64,000 nt of DNA from contig NAJO01000003.1 in the NCBI GenBank assembly GCA_002077065.1, positions 1,426,001-1,490,000 on the forward strand. Reading direction: 5' to 3'. Origin of the DNA: Cryoendolithus antarcticus (taxonomy: Eukaryota; Ascomycota; Dothideomycetes; Cladosporiales; Cladosporiaceae). The notes under the pieces are model-generated. The model worked only from the letters and a program-made list of their open reading frames with translations. It made no database searches and was not told the DNA's origin. This document shows positions 54,445 through 64,000 of the stretch, piece after piece. The translations under genes were made by a program, and so were the position numbers. Positions within the stretch are counted from its first letter, which is position 1. Each line of letters starts with the position of its first letter.

Positions 54445-55802
54445 ATGTCTTACAACGACAACAACGATTCTTACAGTAGCCCACTCACCATACCCAGCTG
54501 CTATTGGCCGCGCAGCAGCTTATCATGTACATGTAGGTTCCTCCAGCCGCCGAGGCAACGATACCTTCGGCAGTGACAACAACACCTCCAGCGTACGTCC
54601 TCATATCACTCTCATTGGCGAGCCAAGCAATAGCTTATCAGTCTGCAGACGGGCGATCGCGTTCGTGATGGCGCGGAGCGTCTCACCGGCTCCGGTCGTG
54701 ACAACGACAACTCGTATGGCAGCTCAGGTGCTGGAGGCCTGTCTGGAAGTGGCAACAATGACAGCAGCTACGGATCCTCAGGCCTGAGCGGCGGTCGCGA
54801 CAACAACGATTCTTACGGGTCTTCCGGGCGTGATACCAGTGACAAGTACGGATCGTCAGGTACCAGCGGTCTTGGCAGTGGCCGCGATAACAACGATTCA
54901 TATGGCTCGTCCAATACCTCAGGTCTAGGAAGCGGTCGCGACAACAACGACAGCTATGGCTCCTCTGGTCGTGGCAACACCGACTCATACGGATCATCGG
55001 GTACCTCAGGACTGGGCAGTGGTCGTGATACCAGTGACAACTTCGGTTCGTCTAACACCGGCCGCGACACCAGCGACAGCTACGGCGGATCGTCTGGCCT
55101 TGGCAGCGGGCGCGACAATGACTTGAGCTCCTCGGGCCGCACTGGAAATGTAAGTGATCACGCTTTCTTTGGAGCTTGTCTGCCTTCTTCCACCGTCTTG
55201 TGACGTCTACTTTTGACTGCTCTATAATTTGTTGTTGTATAAAAATATTGCTGACCATTACCGGCTACGGTAACAAGACTAGCTCAGGCTTCGGTGGTGA
55301 CAGTGACTCGAACACTCGCTTCGGTACCTCTGACAACACCGACTCGTACAGCGGTGGCACGGGCGTCGGCTCAGGTACTACTAGCGGAGCCGGGTGAGTA
55401 TTGGAGACAGACCAACCACGGAGAGATATACTGACCGTTCTCAGTTACGGCAACAGGACCGGTGACTCGAGCAACATCGACTCCTCTGACACTCGGTTCG
55501 GTACTGGGAGCAACACTGGCGCATACTCCGGTGCTGATTCGAGCTCCTATGGGTCTGGCGCAACGGGAGGAGCCGGGTTAGTTTGATCTTTCTTGCCTCC
55601 TTGCCCACCAACACTGACATGCGTGCGCAGCTTTGGCAACAAGTCCAGCGACCACGACAGCAAAGACAAGAAGAGCGACTCCACCATGGGCAAGCTAATG
55701 GAGAAGGCTGGCGGTATGCTCAAGAACGAGAAGATCGCCGACCAGGGCCGCGAGAAGCGTGAGCAGGCTGGGTACGGTCAGGGCAGCTCCGACAACTACT
55801 AG
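54445..55802 (+). CDS. Ddr48-like stress protein with DSYGSS repeats
   Basis: Hydrophilic repeat protein resembling yeast Ddr48, induced by heat and DNA damage. Six exons: 54445-54475, 54537-54592, 54649-55149, 55278-55393, 55445-55576 and 55631-55802; the product is 335 aa. Exon 3 is built from repeats of the type GSGRDNNDSYGSSG, with DSYGSS or variants about ten times. Exons 4 and 5 are homologous to each other (TRFGT near the middle, GAG at the end) and to the start of exon 6. The C-terminus leaves the repeat: KKSDSTMGKLMEKAGGMLKNEKIADQG, an amphipathic Lys-rich segment like fungal CsbD/Ddr48 proteins. No signal peptide or membrane span. The acceptor of exon 4 (AAG at 55277) is uncertain. 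Confidence 0.82.
54649..55149 (+). repeat. Coding tandem repeat, GRDNNDSYGSS type
   Basis: Imperfect repeats of about 17-21 codons inside exon 3 of the Ddr48-like gene, with the core R-D-x-x-D-S-Y-G-S-S. Codons vary between copies (GGC/GGT/GGG, TCC/TCG/TCT), so the array is not recent. Confidence 0.8.
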
Positions 55803-56662
55803 GCACCAGCCGGTGTGTCGATTCGTCGTCCGGCTGGTTGAAAAGCCCACGACAGTGATGATGAAAGCCCTCCATGCGGAGCTGGCAAATGAAATGAAGC
55901 ACTGACAGCCGTATACTTTCACTTCCCCACGTGCCACAATACAAGCAGCGCCTCTGCCAAAGTGACTAGAAAGGCTTTAGTCCTGTCTGCTACGTAATAC
56001 CAGAAACGTGAGCCGAGAGGATTTCATCCGAGTGTAGCACCCTATGACATTACAAATAATGTCTCGCGGCTTGGCGGTCTCGCTGACATTGATCAGCTTG
56101 GAGGCATCACTGTAACGTCTACAGCGCTGACTGGCTTTGCCTTGGTCTCATAGCTCCGTTTCGCTGGAGTGGACAACCTTAAGATTTAGACTCGTGGCTG
56201 CGGACGAGCCAGAGCACCCCATCGAGCGGTAATTTAGTCCGCGCCACATCAACGTGCGTGTAGCCGTGCCATTATCGAGAGCGACTACATATCAATGCCG
56301 GCGCCTGTGACACAACGCCCTGCATTGGGCCTCGTTCGGGAGCTTATCAATGGTCACGCTCCAGATTATTCCAGTCGACGATGTTCAGCAGTGGTGCTCG
56401 AGAAGGGCGGAAATCCATATTGCGTGAGTGTAGAAGAAAATGGTACCAAACCGTCCTAACGGTAAGCCAAACCCTTTCAAAGAAGACACAAATCGTTCTC
56501 TGCACATCTCTTCCACATGTGCAATTCCCAAAACGTTTGGTATACTTGGTCTCGGCGATGATCTGGACTGGCCTCACGTTCGTGAGCTTCTTGGCAGCAG
56601 CACGAGAGTCCAGTCGCTCACCAGGCATGACCCGCATGCAACAGAATCGCAAAATGATGTGG
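55803..56662. other. Intergenic region
   Basis: 860 bp between the Ddr48-like gene and the tRNA. Nothing recognised. Confidence 0.5.
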
Positions 56663-56754
56663 CTCCCTCGGGTGGGCTTGAACCACCAACCTCCTGATGG
56701 CTTAGAGTCAAGCTCCTAACAGTCAAACGCGCTAGCCAATTGCGCCACGAGGGA
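56663..56754 (-). tRNA. tRNA-Asn (GTT) with an 18-nt intron
   Basis: Acceptor stem TCCCTCG/CGAGGGA (56748-56754 with 56664-56670), discriminator G at 56663. D arm with GCGC/GCGC stem and loop AATTGGCTA. The anticodon stem TTTGA pairs with TCAGG (two U-G pairs) around loop CTGTTA-A, giving anticodon GTT. The T arm is GGTGG-TTCAAGC-CCACC. Between A37 and A38 sit 18 extra bases (56699-56716), the canonical place for a nuclear tRNA intron. Mature length 74 nt before CCA. Confidence 0.95.
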
Positions 56755-57862
56755 TGTAAGCTGCTGAACGCGGGGTAGTATTGATTATACACTCGCTATC
56801 ATGCCGATCTGTTTGCTATAACGACCTACGGCGGAAGCATCATCGTTCAAAATATCTCGAATGTCGCTGAAGGGGGCTGATTCGAATGGAATGCATCGGC
56901 GTCCGCTCGTGAGATGCCAGAGCAGGTTCGCCTTCATGGCGATAAGCGCCCAACGGAACGAGCTATCCACGGCGATGTTGACCAAGTCGATACATTGCTG
57001 TCTCCCACGCTAGCAGCATTGGCCGGTCTTCATCGACACAGTCGTGAATACGACGACTTCCTCGCTCGTTGTGATTGCTGAGTGTCACTAGCAGAGCCGC
57101 GTCCATTAATGGTCAACATGACACTCCGCCCGTCGAGCGGAAGTACATCTGCTTCTATAGTCTGAACACACTCGCCGTAGCAGCACCTCATGACCAGGGC
57201 GCCTGTACACTCAGTTGTAACGACCAAAAAGTGTACGATATACTGTCGAGATCACCGTCGTTTCGATGTGCTTCCACGTCGGCCGAGTCGGGGTGACGGA
57301 CACTCGTAGTCCAGACGAATAGCGCAAGAGTTTTCAGACCATTGGGTGAGCCTTGACAGCGACCCTCATGTTGTACGAAAGTTGACAGGTTCCTTCTGTC
57401 GTTCGCTCTGAGTGGTATGTCGCCATGGTCGGGGGGTCAGATCTCCCCTGTACTGTCATCTGACTAGGTTCACCCCGCAACCAAGTGGAGGAAGAACGGG
57501 AAGGCACGAAGCCACATTGCGGAGAAGTTTGCCACGCGACTTCATCCAAACCAACCATATCTGTCTCACCCGCACGAACTTCTGCATCCAGCAAGATCTT
57601 TTCCAGGCTAGAACGTTGATCATGTCACTAGTTGCGCGCAGATGCAACCGTACCTGGCGCTTGGGATGCGCACTGTCACTCCGTCGACACTAGAGCGGCC
57701 ATGCAGATACCAGTGCATGTCCGCAGGCCGAGGGAGGACTTGTAATATTGGATCGAGGTTGGCCGCCAACGGCTGACACGGCTGGGAAATATATCTCTTT
57801 CTATACGCGTTCTCTTTCTTTTGATCACATCTCTAGCACCTCGTCTCAAGTCAGGTGTCAAG
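56755..57862. other. Upstream region of the GH55 gene
   Basis: 1.1 kb between the tRNA and the glucanase. No recognisable gene. A TATA-like AAATATAT lies at about 57787-57794, roughly 70 bp before the ATG. Confidence 0.45.
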
Positions 57863-60800
57863 ATGCGGTCTGCCATCGTAATTCTTACGAGCTTCGCGCT
57901 CGCCACTGGCGTAATCGCTCAGCATGGCCATGTTGATATCCCAGAAATTGACCGCTATGTCCACTCCATGCTTGACAAGTACAACAAGTACACCAAGTAT
58001 CCGGGACCCTCGCCCACGTACTGGCAACAACCCTCACCCAGGCCCACGAAGCCGGTGCCGAAACCGCCAGTCGACAAGTGTTCATTCTGGATGGAGAACA
58101 TCAAGCATCAAGGTGTTGCCGCGTTCAATCCTTCGCCATCGACGTACCAGGTCTTTCGGAATGTTAAGGACTTCGGCGCCCAGGGTGATGGTGTGACTGA
58201 CGATACTGCGGCAATCAACAATGCTATCTCGAGCGGAGGACGATGCGGTCCCCAGACGTGCGGTCCAGGTACTACGACCACCTCGCCGGCGGTGGTGTAC
58301 TTCCCCAGTGGCACATATGTAGGTACCAAGGCGGACTACGCTCAACTCGATCGACACTTACTCCTCTCAGATGGTCAACGCTAGCATCATCGACTACTAC
58401 TACACCCAAATTATTGGCAACCCGAACTGCCTGCCAATCATTCGAGCCTTTGCAACGTTCACAGGCGGACTGGGTGTGATCGATGGAGATCAGTACGGTG
58501 CCCATGGCCTGGGCTGGGGATCGAGTTAGTCTTTGTCTACCTGGGGTTTCCGTTGTAATCGCTGACTTTGCGGAATTCAGCAAATAAGTTCTGGACGCAG
58601 ATCCGCAACTTCGTCATTGACATGACGCTGGTCCCAGCGTCGAGCGCGATCACAGGTGAGTAATATTTGAAAAGGTGCAGCGGCTTCAGTGTCCTCCTAG
58701 CCCCTTTGCTCGATACCATGGCTCTTTGCCGAGCTCCTACGTGGCTTACTGGTCGATACTATCCCGGAAGAGATTCCTGAACGGAGGGAGAGGTTGCCGT
58801 TTCGGATACCTACGACATATTGAAGTACCCGCTCGTTGAATTTCCTTTGCTTTGGCCTTCGCTTCTAGCACACGGAACATGGACCCAGCATGCCAGTCAT
58901 ATTACGTTCTATCGCGACGAGCTAGGGACCGGTGATGGAAACGTGGTGCCTGGCTACCTAGAAACGATCACGGGCAAGAGAATCGTTGCTGGATCTACGT
59001 CCGGCCTGGTAGTTGCTCTCTCACGACAATTCAAGTGTGCTTGAGACAGAACAAGGTACCCCAGCGCGACACTTTGCCACCACGGCATCCACGAGAGGCT
59101 GATATCATCTCTACATGGCTTGCATTTGCAGGCTACGCATCTCCCCGACGCAGCGCAGCTGTCCTCCACACTATCGGCTCCGCGAATATTTGCATCAGAA
59201 AAGTTTGTGATGTTAAAGAAAGACATGCATCTAGCTAACCACGTTCACAGGTATACATTGGCCAACGGCACAAGCCACCAGTCTCCAAAATATCGTCTTC
59301 AACATGAGTGATGCAAATGGCACTCAGCACCAAGGCTTCTTCATTGAGGAAGGCTCCGGCGGCTTTATGAACGACTTGACGTTTTACGGCGGTCTCAATG
59401 CCATCACCTTTGGTAATCAGCAGTTTACCGTCCGGAATTTGACGTTCTACAACGCCGTGACCGCGATCAATCAGATCTGGGACTGGGGCATGACTTACTA
59501 CGGCATCAGTATCAACAACTGCTCAGTCGGCCTGAATATGGCTGCTGGCGGCCCTACTGCGCAGAGCGTCGGTTCGATGACCTTCTTTGACAGCTCCATC
59601 ACTGACACACCAATTGGCATCATCACTGCGCATGATGCCACTTCTCGGCCGCTCACTGCCGGCAGCTTGATTGTTGAGAACGTCGTCCTCAACAACGTTC
59701 CAATCGCCATTCAAGGCCCTGGAGCAACGACGGCTCTAGCGGGTACGACCGGGCAGACGACAATCACTGGATGGGGTGAAGGCCACTCTTACACACCCAA
59801 TGGCCCGGTGAACTTCGAAGGACCCATTGTTCCAAATAATAGACCAGCCAATCTGCTGGCGGGCAACCGTTACTACGCTCGTTCAAAGCCTCAGTACCAG
59901 AACTATCCGGTCTCCAGCTTCGTGAGCGCTCGTACTTCCGGTGCCACAGGTAATGGTCACACAGATGACACCGCAGCCCTGCAGCACGCGATCTACGCCG
60001 CCCGAGCGCAGAACAAAGTGCTATACGTTGATCATGGCGACTATCTTGTCACATCAACGATCTACGTTCCATCGGGATCCAAGATCGTTGGAGAGTCATA
60101 CTCTGTCATTCTCAGCAGCGGCAGCTTCTTCAACAACGTCAACAAACCACAGCCTGTTGTTCAGATTGGCAAGAACGGAGAATCTGGCAGCATCGAGTGG
60201 AGTGATATGATTGTTTCTACACAAGGCCAACAACGAGGCGCGGTACTCTTCGAGTACAACCTGCGTTCTTCATCGTCCTCCCCGTCCGGTATATGGGATG
60301 TCCACTCCCGGATTGGAGGCTTCGCTGGCTCAAATCTTGGCCTCGCAGAATGCCCTAAGACCCCCACAGTCAACGTCACCTCCGCAAACCTCAACCAAAA
60401 CTGCATAGCCGCCTTTATGCACTTTCACGTGACTAAACAATCGAGCGGCCTCTATCTCGAGAACGTCTGGCTCTGGACTGCAGACCACGACGTCGAGGAT
60501 CCAGCCCTAACGCAGATAACCGTCTACACGGGACGTGGCATGCTCGTCGAGTCCAGCGGCCCCGTGTGGCTCGTCGGTACCGCAGTCGAGCACAACGTCC
60601 TCTATGAGTATCAGTTTGTCAAAGCATCGAACGTTTTTGGCGGTCAGATGCAGATCGAGTCGGCTTACTATCAGCCAAACCCACCAGCGCCCATTCCATT
60701 CCCATACGTCGCCTCGTTGAACGATCCGCAATTCCCGGTCGCCACGATTACGGCAGACGGCTATGTCATTCCTGCCTCCGAAGGCTGGGGCCTGCGCATT

Positions 60801-61067
60801 GTCGACAGCTCGAATCTGCTGTTCTACGGGGTCGGCCTGTACAGCTTCTTCAACAACTACAGCACAGCATGCTCGAACCAGGGCGCCGGCGAGACGTGCC
60901 AGAACCATATCTTCAGCCTCGAGGGCAGAAACTCTGCCATCTCGCTTTACAACTTGAACACCGTTGGAACGCACTACCAGATCACCATTGATGGCAAAGA
61001 GGTTGCGTACTACGCCGACAACGCTAACGGATTCATCAGTACGGTGGCGCTTTTCAGAAATGCGTGA
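57863..61067 (+). CDS. Secreted exo-beta-1,3-glucanase, glycoside hydrolase family 55
   Basis: Cuts beta-1,3-glucan (laminarin, fungal walls). Exons are 57863-58318, 58371-58524, 58581-58655 and 59251-61067; the product is 833 aa. The N-terminus is a clear signal peptide (MRSAIVILTSFALATGVIAQ). Two pectate-lyase-3-like beta-helix domains are visible: the first opens with FRNVKDFGAQGDGVTDDTAA (about 95-115), the second with FVSARTSGATGNGHTDDTAAL in exon 4. Also typical are YYYTQIIGNPNCLPIIRA, ITGIHWPTAQATSLQNI, QHQGFFIEEGSGGFMNDLTF and QIWDWGMTYYGISINNCSVG. A Pro/Lys linker lies at about 48-70. The first two introns are 52 and 56 nt, but the third is 595 nt. Confidence 0.95.
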
Positions 61068-61675
61068 AGGGCCTTTGATGGTACGATTGGCATGGTCGAC
61101 GGTGAGGGCCAAGACTTCATACCGGAAGGGGCAATGCAGATAGTCTTAGTACCATAGTGCCTCTCAAGAGGTGCACACAAGTGATACTGCTATTGCATGC
61201 TATACTGCGAGAATGAATCGCCGGTAATGCGGCTGAGGAGAGTTCCCTGAGGAGAAAACACTCTCCACAATGGTGTACACATCGACGTTCTAACATGGCG
61301 CTCTACATATCAGCGTTCCCTATTACGAGGAGTCGATATGAGAGCGCTGCTTCGTTTGTCACCCGTTTAGATGTTAGATGCGTTAATGAATCGTTGCCCA
61401 TGATAAGATAAGCGGCGATGGACCCGGATCGCCGCGCGGCAGGATCAAAAACATCGAGCACGTGGGCAGTTGGCAGAAGCTTGAACCATCATCGTAATTG
61501 CGCCGACAGGATGTGACATGATCGGCCTGTGTAATGGCTGTTGCCTGAGACTGATCCTCCGAGGTGAGGTAGCCTTTCGATAAAATCTTCGCGAACATTC
61601 CTGCATCTCAGATCTTCCGTGTCACTGTGTACACTCTATGATCTCATCTCACAGGCGAGCGTTGGCCGTTCGATC
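61068..61675. other. Intergenic region
   Basis: 608 bp between the glucanase and the phosphatase. Nothing recognised. Confidence 0.5.
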
Positions 61676-63022
61676 ATGTCCGGCTCACAGCGCAGCAGCA
61701 GAGACGAAAAGCGGAGAGACGATGAGCGCCGTGGGTTACTCATAGATCGTATATCGAATGCGTGGCAAGACGAGAAGCCCGCCTACAACGGAAACGAGGA
61801 CGGGGAACTGGGGTGCTGCGACCTCGAGAACGAGACTTCGGTGACGAACATACTGCGCTCGTCGAGAGGCAAGAAGATGATACTCTATGCTCTGCTGTTT
61901 GTCGCTGCGCTTGTATATGCCTGGCGCTGGCACGTTCGGCCTAGTCTGATCGAAGACTGCGAATTTGTGGAAGGCTTCAGGCTGCGGCAAAATGGCACAT
62001 ACGATGTAGCAAAAGGTGGTCACTGGAAACATGGTGGTGCCAAGATCCAGTTCCTTCCCAAGCAATTACTTCCAGGTAGTGAGGGCGATGCGTATGGGAA
62101 GAGGCGGCTGGTGTTCGTCGGCGACATCCATGGCTGCCGAAAAGAGCTCCTTTCGCTACTGGAAGCCGTGCACTTCGACGCCGCCAACGACCACCTGATC
62201 GCGACCGGGGACGTCATCTCGAAAGGACCCGATAGTGTAGGAGTACTAGATGAGCTTATTCGCCTGCACGCCACCAGCGTACGAGGGAATCACGAAGACC
62301 GCATTATCGCCTCAGCCAAATCCTCCGACATTGCAAGCGATGACGATGCGGTCTACGTGTCACGTAGTAAGAAGGCCAAGGAAGACCGCAAGCTGATCAA
62401 GCACTTCAAGAAACGCCACTTCGTCTACCTCGAGCGCATGCCACTCATCTTGCGTATCCCGGCGCTTCCTCTCGCGCTGAGGCCTTCCGCGAAGGAAGAC
62501 TCTCCACTCGCCGAGGAGATGTTGGTCGTTCACGCCGGCCTAGTCCCAGACGTGCCGGTGGAGAAGCAAGATCCCTACTTTGTAATGAACATGCGCAGTC
62601 TGACGGGCAAGTCGCACACTCCTTCGTCGGAGCACGCGACCGGGAAGAAGAGGAAAGGCGAGCGTTTCAGGCCGTGGATAGACATATGGAATTGGTATGC
62701 GGAGCACCTTTTTAAGGGCAAGTCTTTGAGTGGGAACACCGCAGATGACGGGCCAGACAACCCAGACAAGGAATGGCTGCAGAATACCAAGACAGGCGTG
62801 GGAAGTATCATGAGTGCAGTGACAGGTCGCAAGCAACATGAGCACTCGCCCAAGCCACAGATTGTCGTATACGGGCATGACAGCAAGGTCGGACTCAGTC
62901 TGAAGAGATGGACAAAGGGGCTAGATTCTGGCTGCGTATCAGGCGGTCACCTGACAGCTATGGTGCTGGACGCGAAAGGCAGGACTGAAATCGTGAGCGT
63001 GAAGTGCGAGGAATACTGGTAG
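61676..63022 (+). CDS. Membrane-anchored calcineurin-like phosphatase, Ppn2-like
   Basis: Metallophosphatase of the PPP/ApaH type; yeast Ppn2 is a vacuolar zinc-dependent endopolyphosphatase. Single exon, 448 aa. A charged cytosolic N-terminus of about 65 residues precedes one membrane span (KMILYALLFVAALVYAW, about 68-85), making a type II protein with the enzyme in the lumen. The metal motifs are in order: VFVGDIHGCRKEL (about 147), ATGDVISKGPDS (about 180), VRGNHEDRI (about 200), MLVVHAGLVPD (about 285) and VYGHDSKVGL (about 405), with GLDSGCVSGGHLTA closing the fold. A Lys/Arg-rich loop follows GNHED. The ATG at 61676 is used because the upstream in-frame start is a GTG. Confidence 0.9.
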   Translation: MSGSQRSSRDEKRRDDERRGLLIDRISNAWQDEKPAYNGNEDGELGCCDLENETSVTNILRSSRGKKMILYALLFVAALVYAWRWHVRPSLIEDCEFVEGFRLRQNGTYDVAKGGHWKHGGAKIQFLPKQLLPGSEGDAYGKRRLVFVGDIHGCRKELLSLLEAVHFDAANDHLIATGDVISKGPDSVGVLDELIRLHATSVRGNHEDRIIASAKSSDIASDDDAVYVSRSKKAKEDRKLIKHFKKRHFVYLERMPLILRIPALPLALRPSAKEDSPLAEEMLVVHAGLVPDVPVEKQDPYFVMNMRSLTGKSHTPSSEHATGKKRKGERFRPWIDIWNWYAEHLFKGKSLSGNTADDGPDNPDKEWLQNTKTGVGSIMSAVTGRKQHEHSPKPQIVVYGHDSKVGLSLKRWTKGLDSGCVSGGHLTAMVLDAKGRTEIVSVKCEEYW

Positions 63023-63377
63023 AAGGAGCAAGATGGGATTTGCATTGCAAGGCTGGCGGGCGCTGGGCGTTCGACACATGGACGAAGATACCCACTACAT
63101 TTATAAGGGCTGCATTATACATATGTACATACGAGGAGGTGACTCGATCGCAATACATTTCACGCCTAGTATTTAGGCGTTTCTATGCACGATGATTGGA
63201 TTCGGACGTGCCACTCTCGGTCGTGCTGCATCACTGGTTTCCACATATGTGTCTCGGTGAGATGTGATGGCTTTGCAGCGAGGAATCTGCTACTACGCTA
63301 CGTTCGCGAAACTGGTTGTGAGAGACAGGTGTGAAAAGCAGATGGCGGGTAGGAATTGTACATTTCTATATCTACAT
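63023..63377. other. Convergent intergenic region
   Basis: 355 bp between the phosphatase and the aldo/keto reductase stops. Nothing recognised. Confidence 0.5.
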
Positions 63378-64000
63378 CTATGCGAAGATAGGGATGTTGA
63401 TGCCGTACTGTCAGGGGAAGTCAATAATCGCACAAGCCTCGGCAACGCTGGCAAAAAACTCACGTTCACAGGGTTGTTGAACCGCATATTCTGGTCCAGC
63501 GCGCTGATCTTCTTGAGCTCATCCTCCGACAGATCAAAGCTGCACACGTCCAAGTTCTGCGCCAGGCGGTTCTGGTTGTTGCTCTTGGGGATGACGGCAA
63601 TGCCGCGCTGGGTGGACCAGCGAAGCAGAACCTGTGCGGGAGTCTTGCTGTGCTTCTCGCTGATGGTCTTAATCACCTCGTGGTCGAACAAGAGCGGGGT
63701 GTCCTTTGCCTTCTGCATGTTGAGCTCGACGAACGACGCGGGGCCGAATGAGGAGTAGGCGGTGACGGCAACGTCGTGCTCCTTGCAGAGACCGATGAGA
63801 CCCTCCTGGGTGAGGTATGGGTGGTGCTCAATCTGGAGTGTCTGCGGGATCTGCTTGGCGTAGCGGAAGAGATCAAGCATGAGTGCGCCGTTGTAGTTGG
63901 AGATACCCAAGCTCTTGATCAGGCCCTGCTCGTACAGCTCCTCCATAGCCGCGTACGTCTCCGCGAGCGAAGTCTTGCTGAACGCGAGCTTGTCGTCCTC
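63378..64000 (-). CDS. XYL1: Aldo/keto reductase, D-xylose reductase-like (5' end beyond the window)
   Basis: NAD(P)H-dependent reductase of the AKR2 group; the close match is xylose reductase, which makes xylitol from xylose. Visible exons are 63464-64000 (partial) and 63378-63407, joined over a 56-nt intron (GTGAGT, CCTGACAG). The first gives AMEELYEQGLIKSLGISNYN, LQIEHHPYLTQEGLIGLC, AYSSFGPASFVEL, the cofactor segment IAVIPKSNNQNRLAQNLDV and MRFNNPVN; the second adds YGINIPIFA and the stop, the usual end of xylose reductases. IPKS-N-x-x-R is the phosphate-binding motif for NADPH/NADH. The catalytic Tyr/Lys/His residues are upstream, outside the window. Confidence 0.93.

Noticed and set aside
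1..64000. Search by eye for transposons, CRISPR arrays, rRNA, viral genes, NRPS/PKS clusters and toxin genes
   Set aside because: No transposase, reverse transcriptase, terminal repeats, spaced direct repeats or modular synthase motifs were seen. The window looks like housekeeping chromosome.

Overview
This 64 kb window is an ordinary stretch of filamentous ascomycete nuclear chromosome. Genes lie close together on both strands, most introns are 49-90 nt with GT-AG ends and CTGAC/CTAAC branch points, and the protein set is that of Pezizomycotina (Set9 with a long tail, Snx41/Atg20, a GH55 glucanase, aquaglyceroporin). Domain style suggests Dothideomycetes, but that is inference. I rebuilt exon structures by hand from splice signals, reading phase and family conservation; several genes are invisible as single ORFs.

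0-13 kb: 5' end of calmodulin (-), Tlg2 t-SNARE (+), Sec61 beta (-), Noc3 (-) back to back with Nip7 (+), an SDR (+), pyrroline-5-carboxylate reductase (-), an L-type lectin cargo receptor (-) divergent from a tRNA t6A dehydratase (+), and mitochondrial Bol3 (-). 13-17.3 kb: no recognisable gene. 17.3-33.6 kb: PP1 glycogen-targeting subunit, FAD flavoprotein, Psr-type phosphatase, OGFr-domain protein (-), Snx41, Swc2/YL1 and Pin1. 34-44 kb: a proline-rich unknown protein, mitochondrial uL14 (-), Set9, a Gly/Met-rich unknown protein (-), and RNA polymerase II subunit Rpb9 (-).

44.4-50 kb is a glycerol block: an Fps1-like aquaglyceroporin (-) is divergent from glycerol kinase (+) across 1.77 kb that carries a compact GC-box inverted repeat, followed by an EBP/EXPERA membrane protein. 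50-54.4 kb is gene-poor, with one coding-like stretch broken by a stop. Then come a Ddr48-like repeat protein, an intron-containing tRNA-Asn, a secreted GH55 beta-1,3-glucanase, a Ppn2-like membrane phosphatase, and the 3' part of a xylose-reductase-like aldo/keto reductase cut by the window end.

I saw no transposon, CRISPR array, virus or secondary-metabolite cluster. The best leads are structural: three genes whose first exon is only the ATG; an open, zinc-finger-like insert in Rpb9; tandem exon duplication with a lost splice acceptor in the Ddr48-like gene; the glycerol promoter box; and a 595-nt intron in the GH55 gene.
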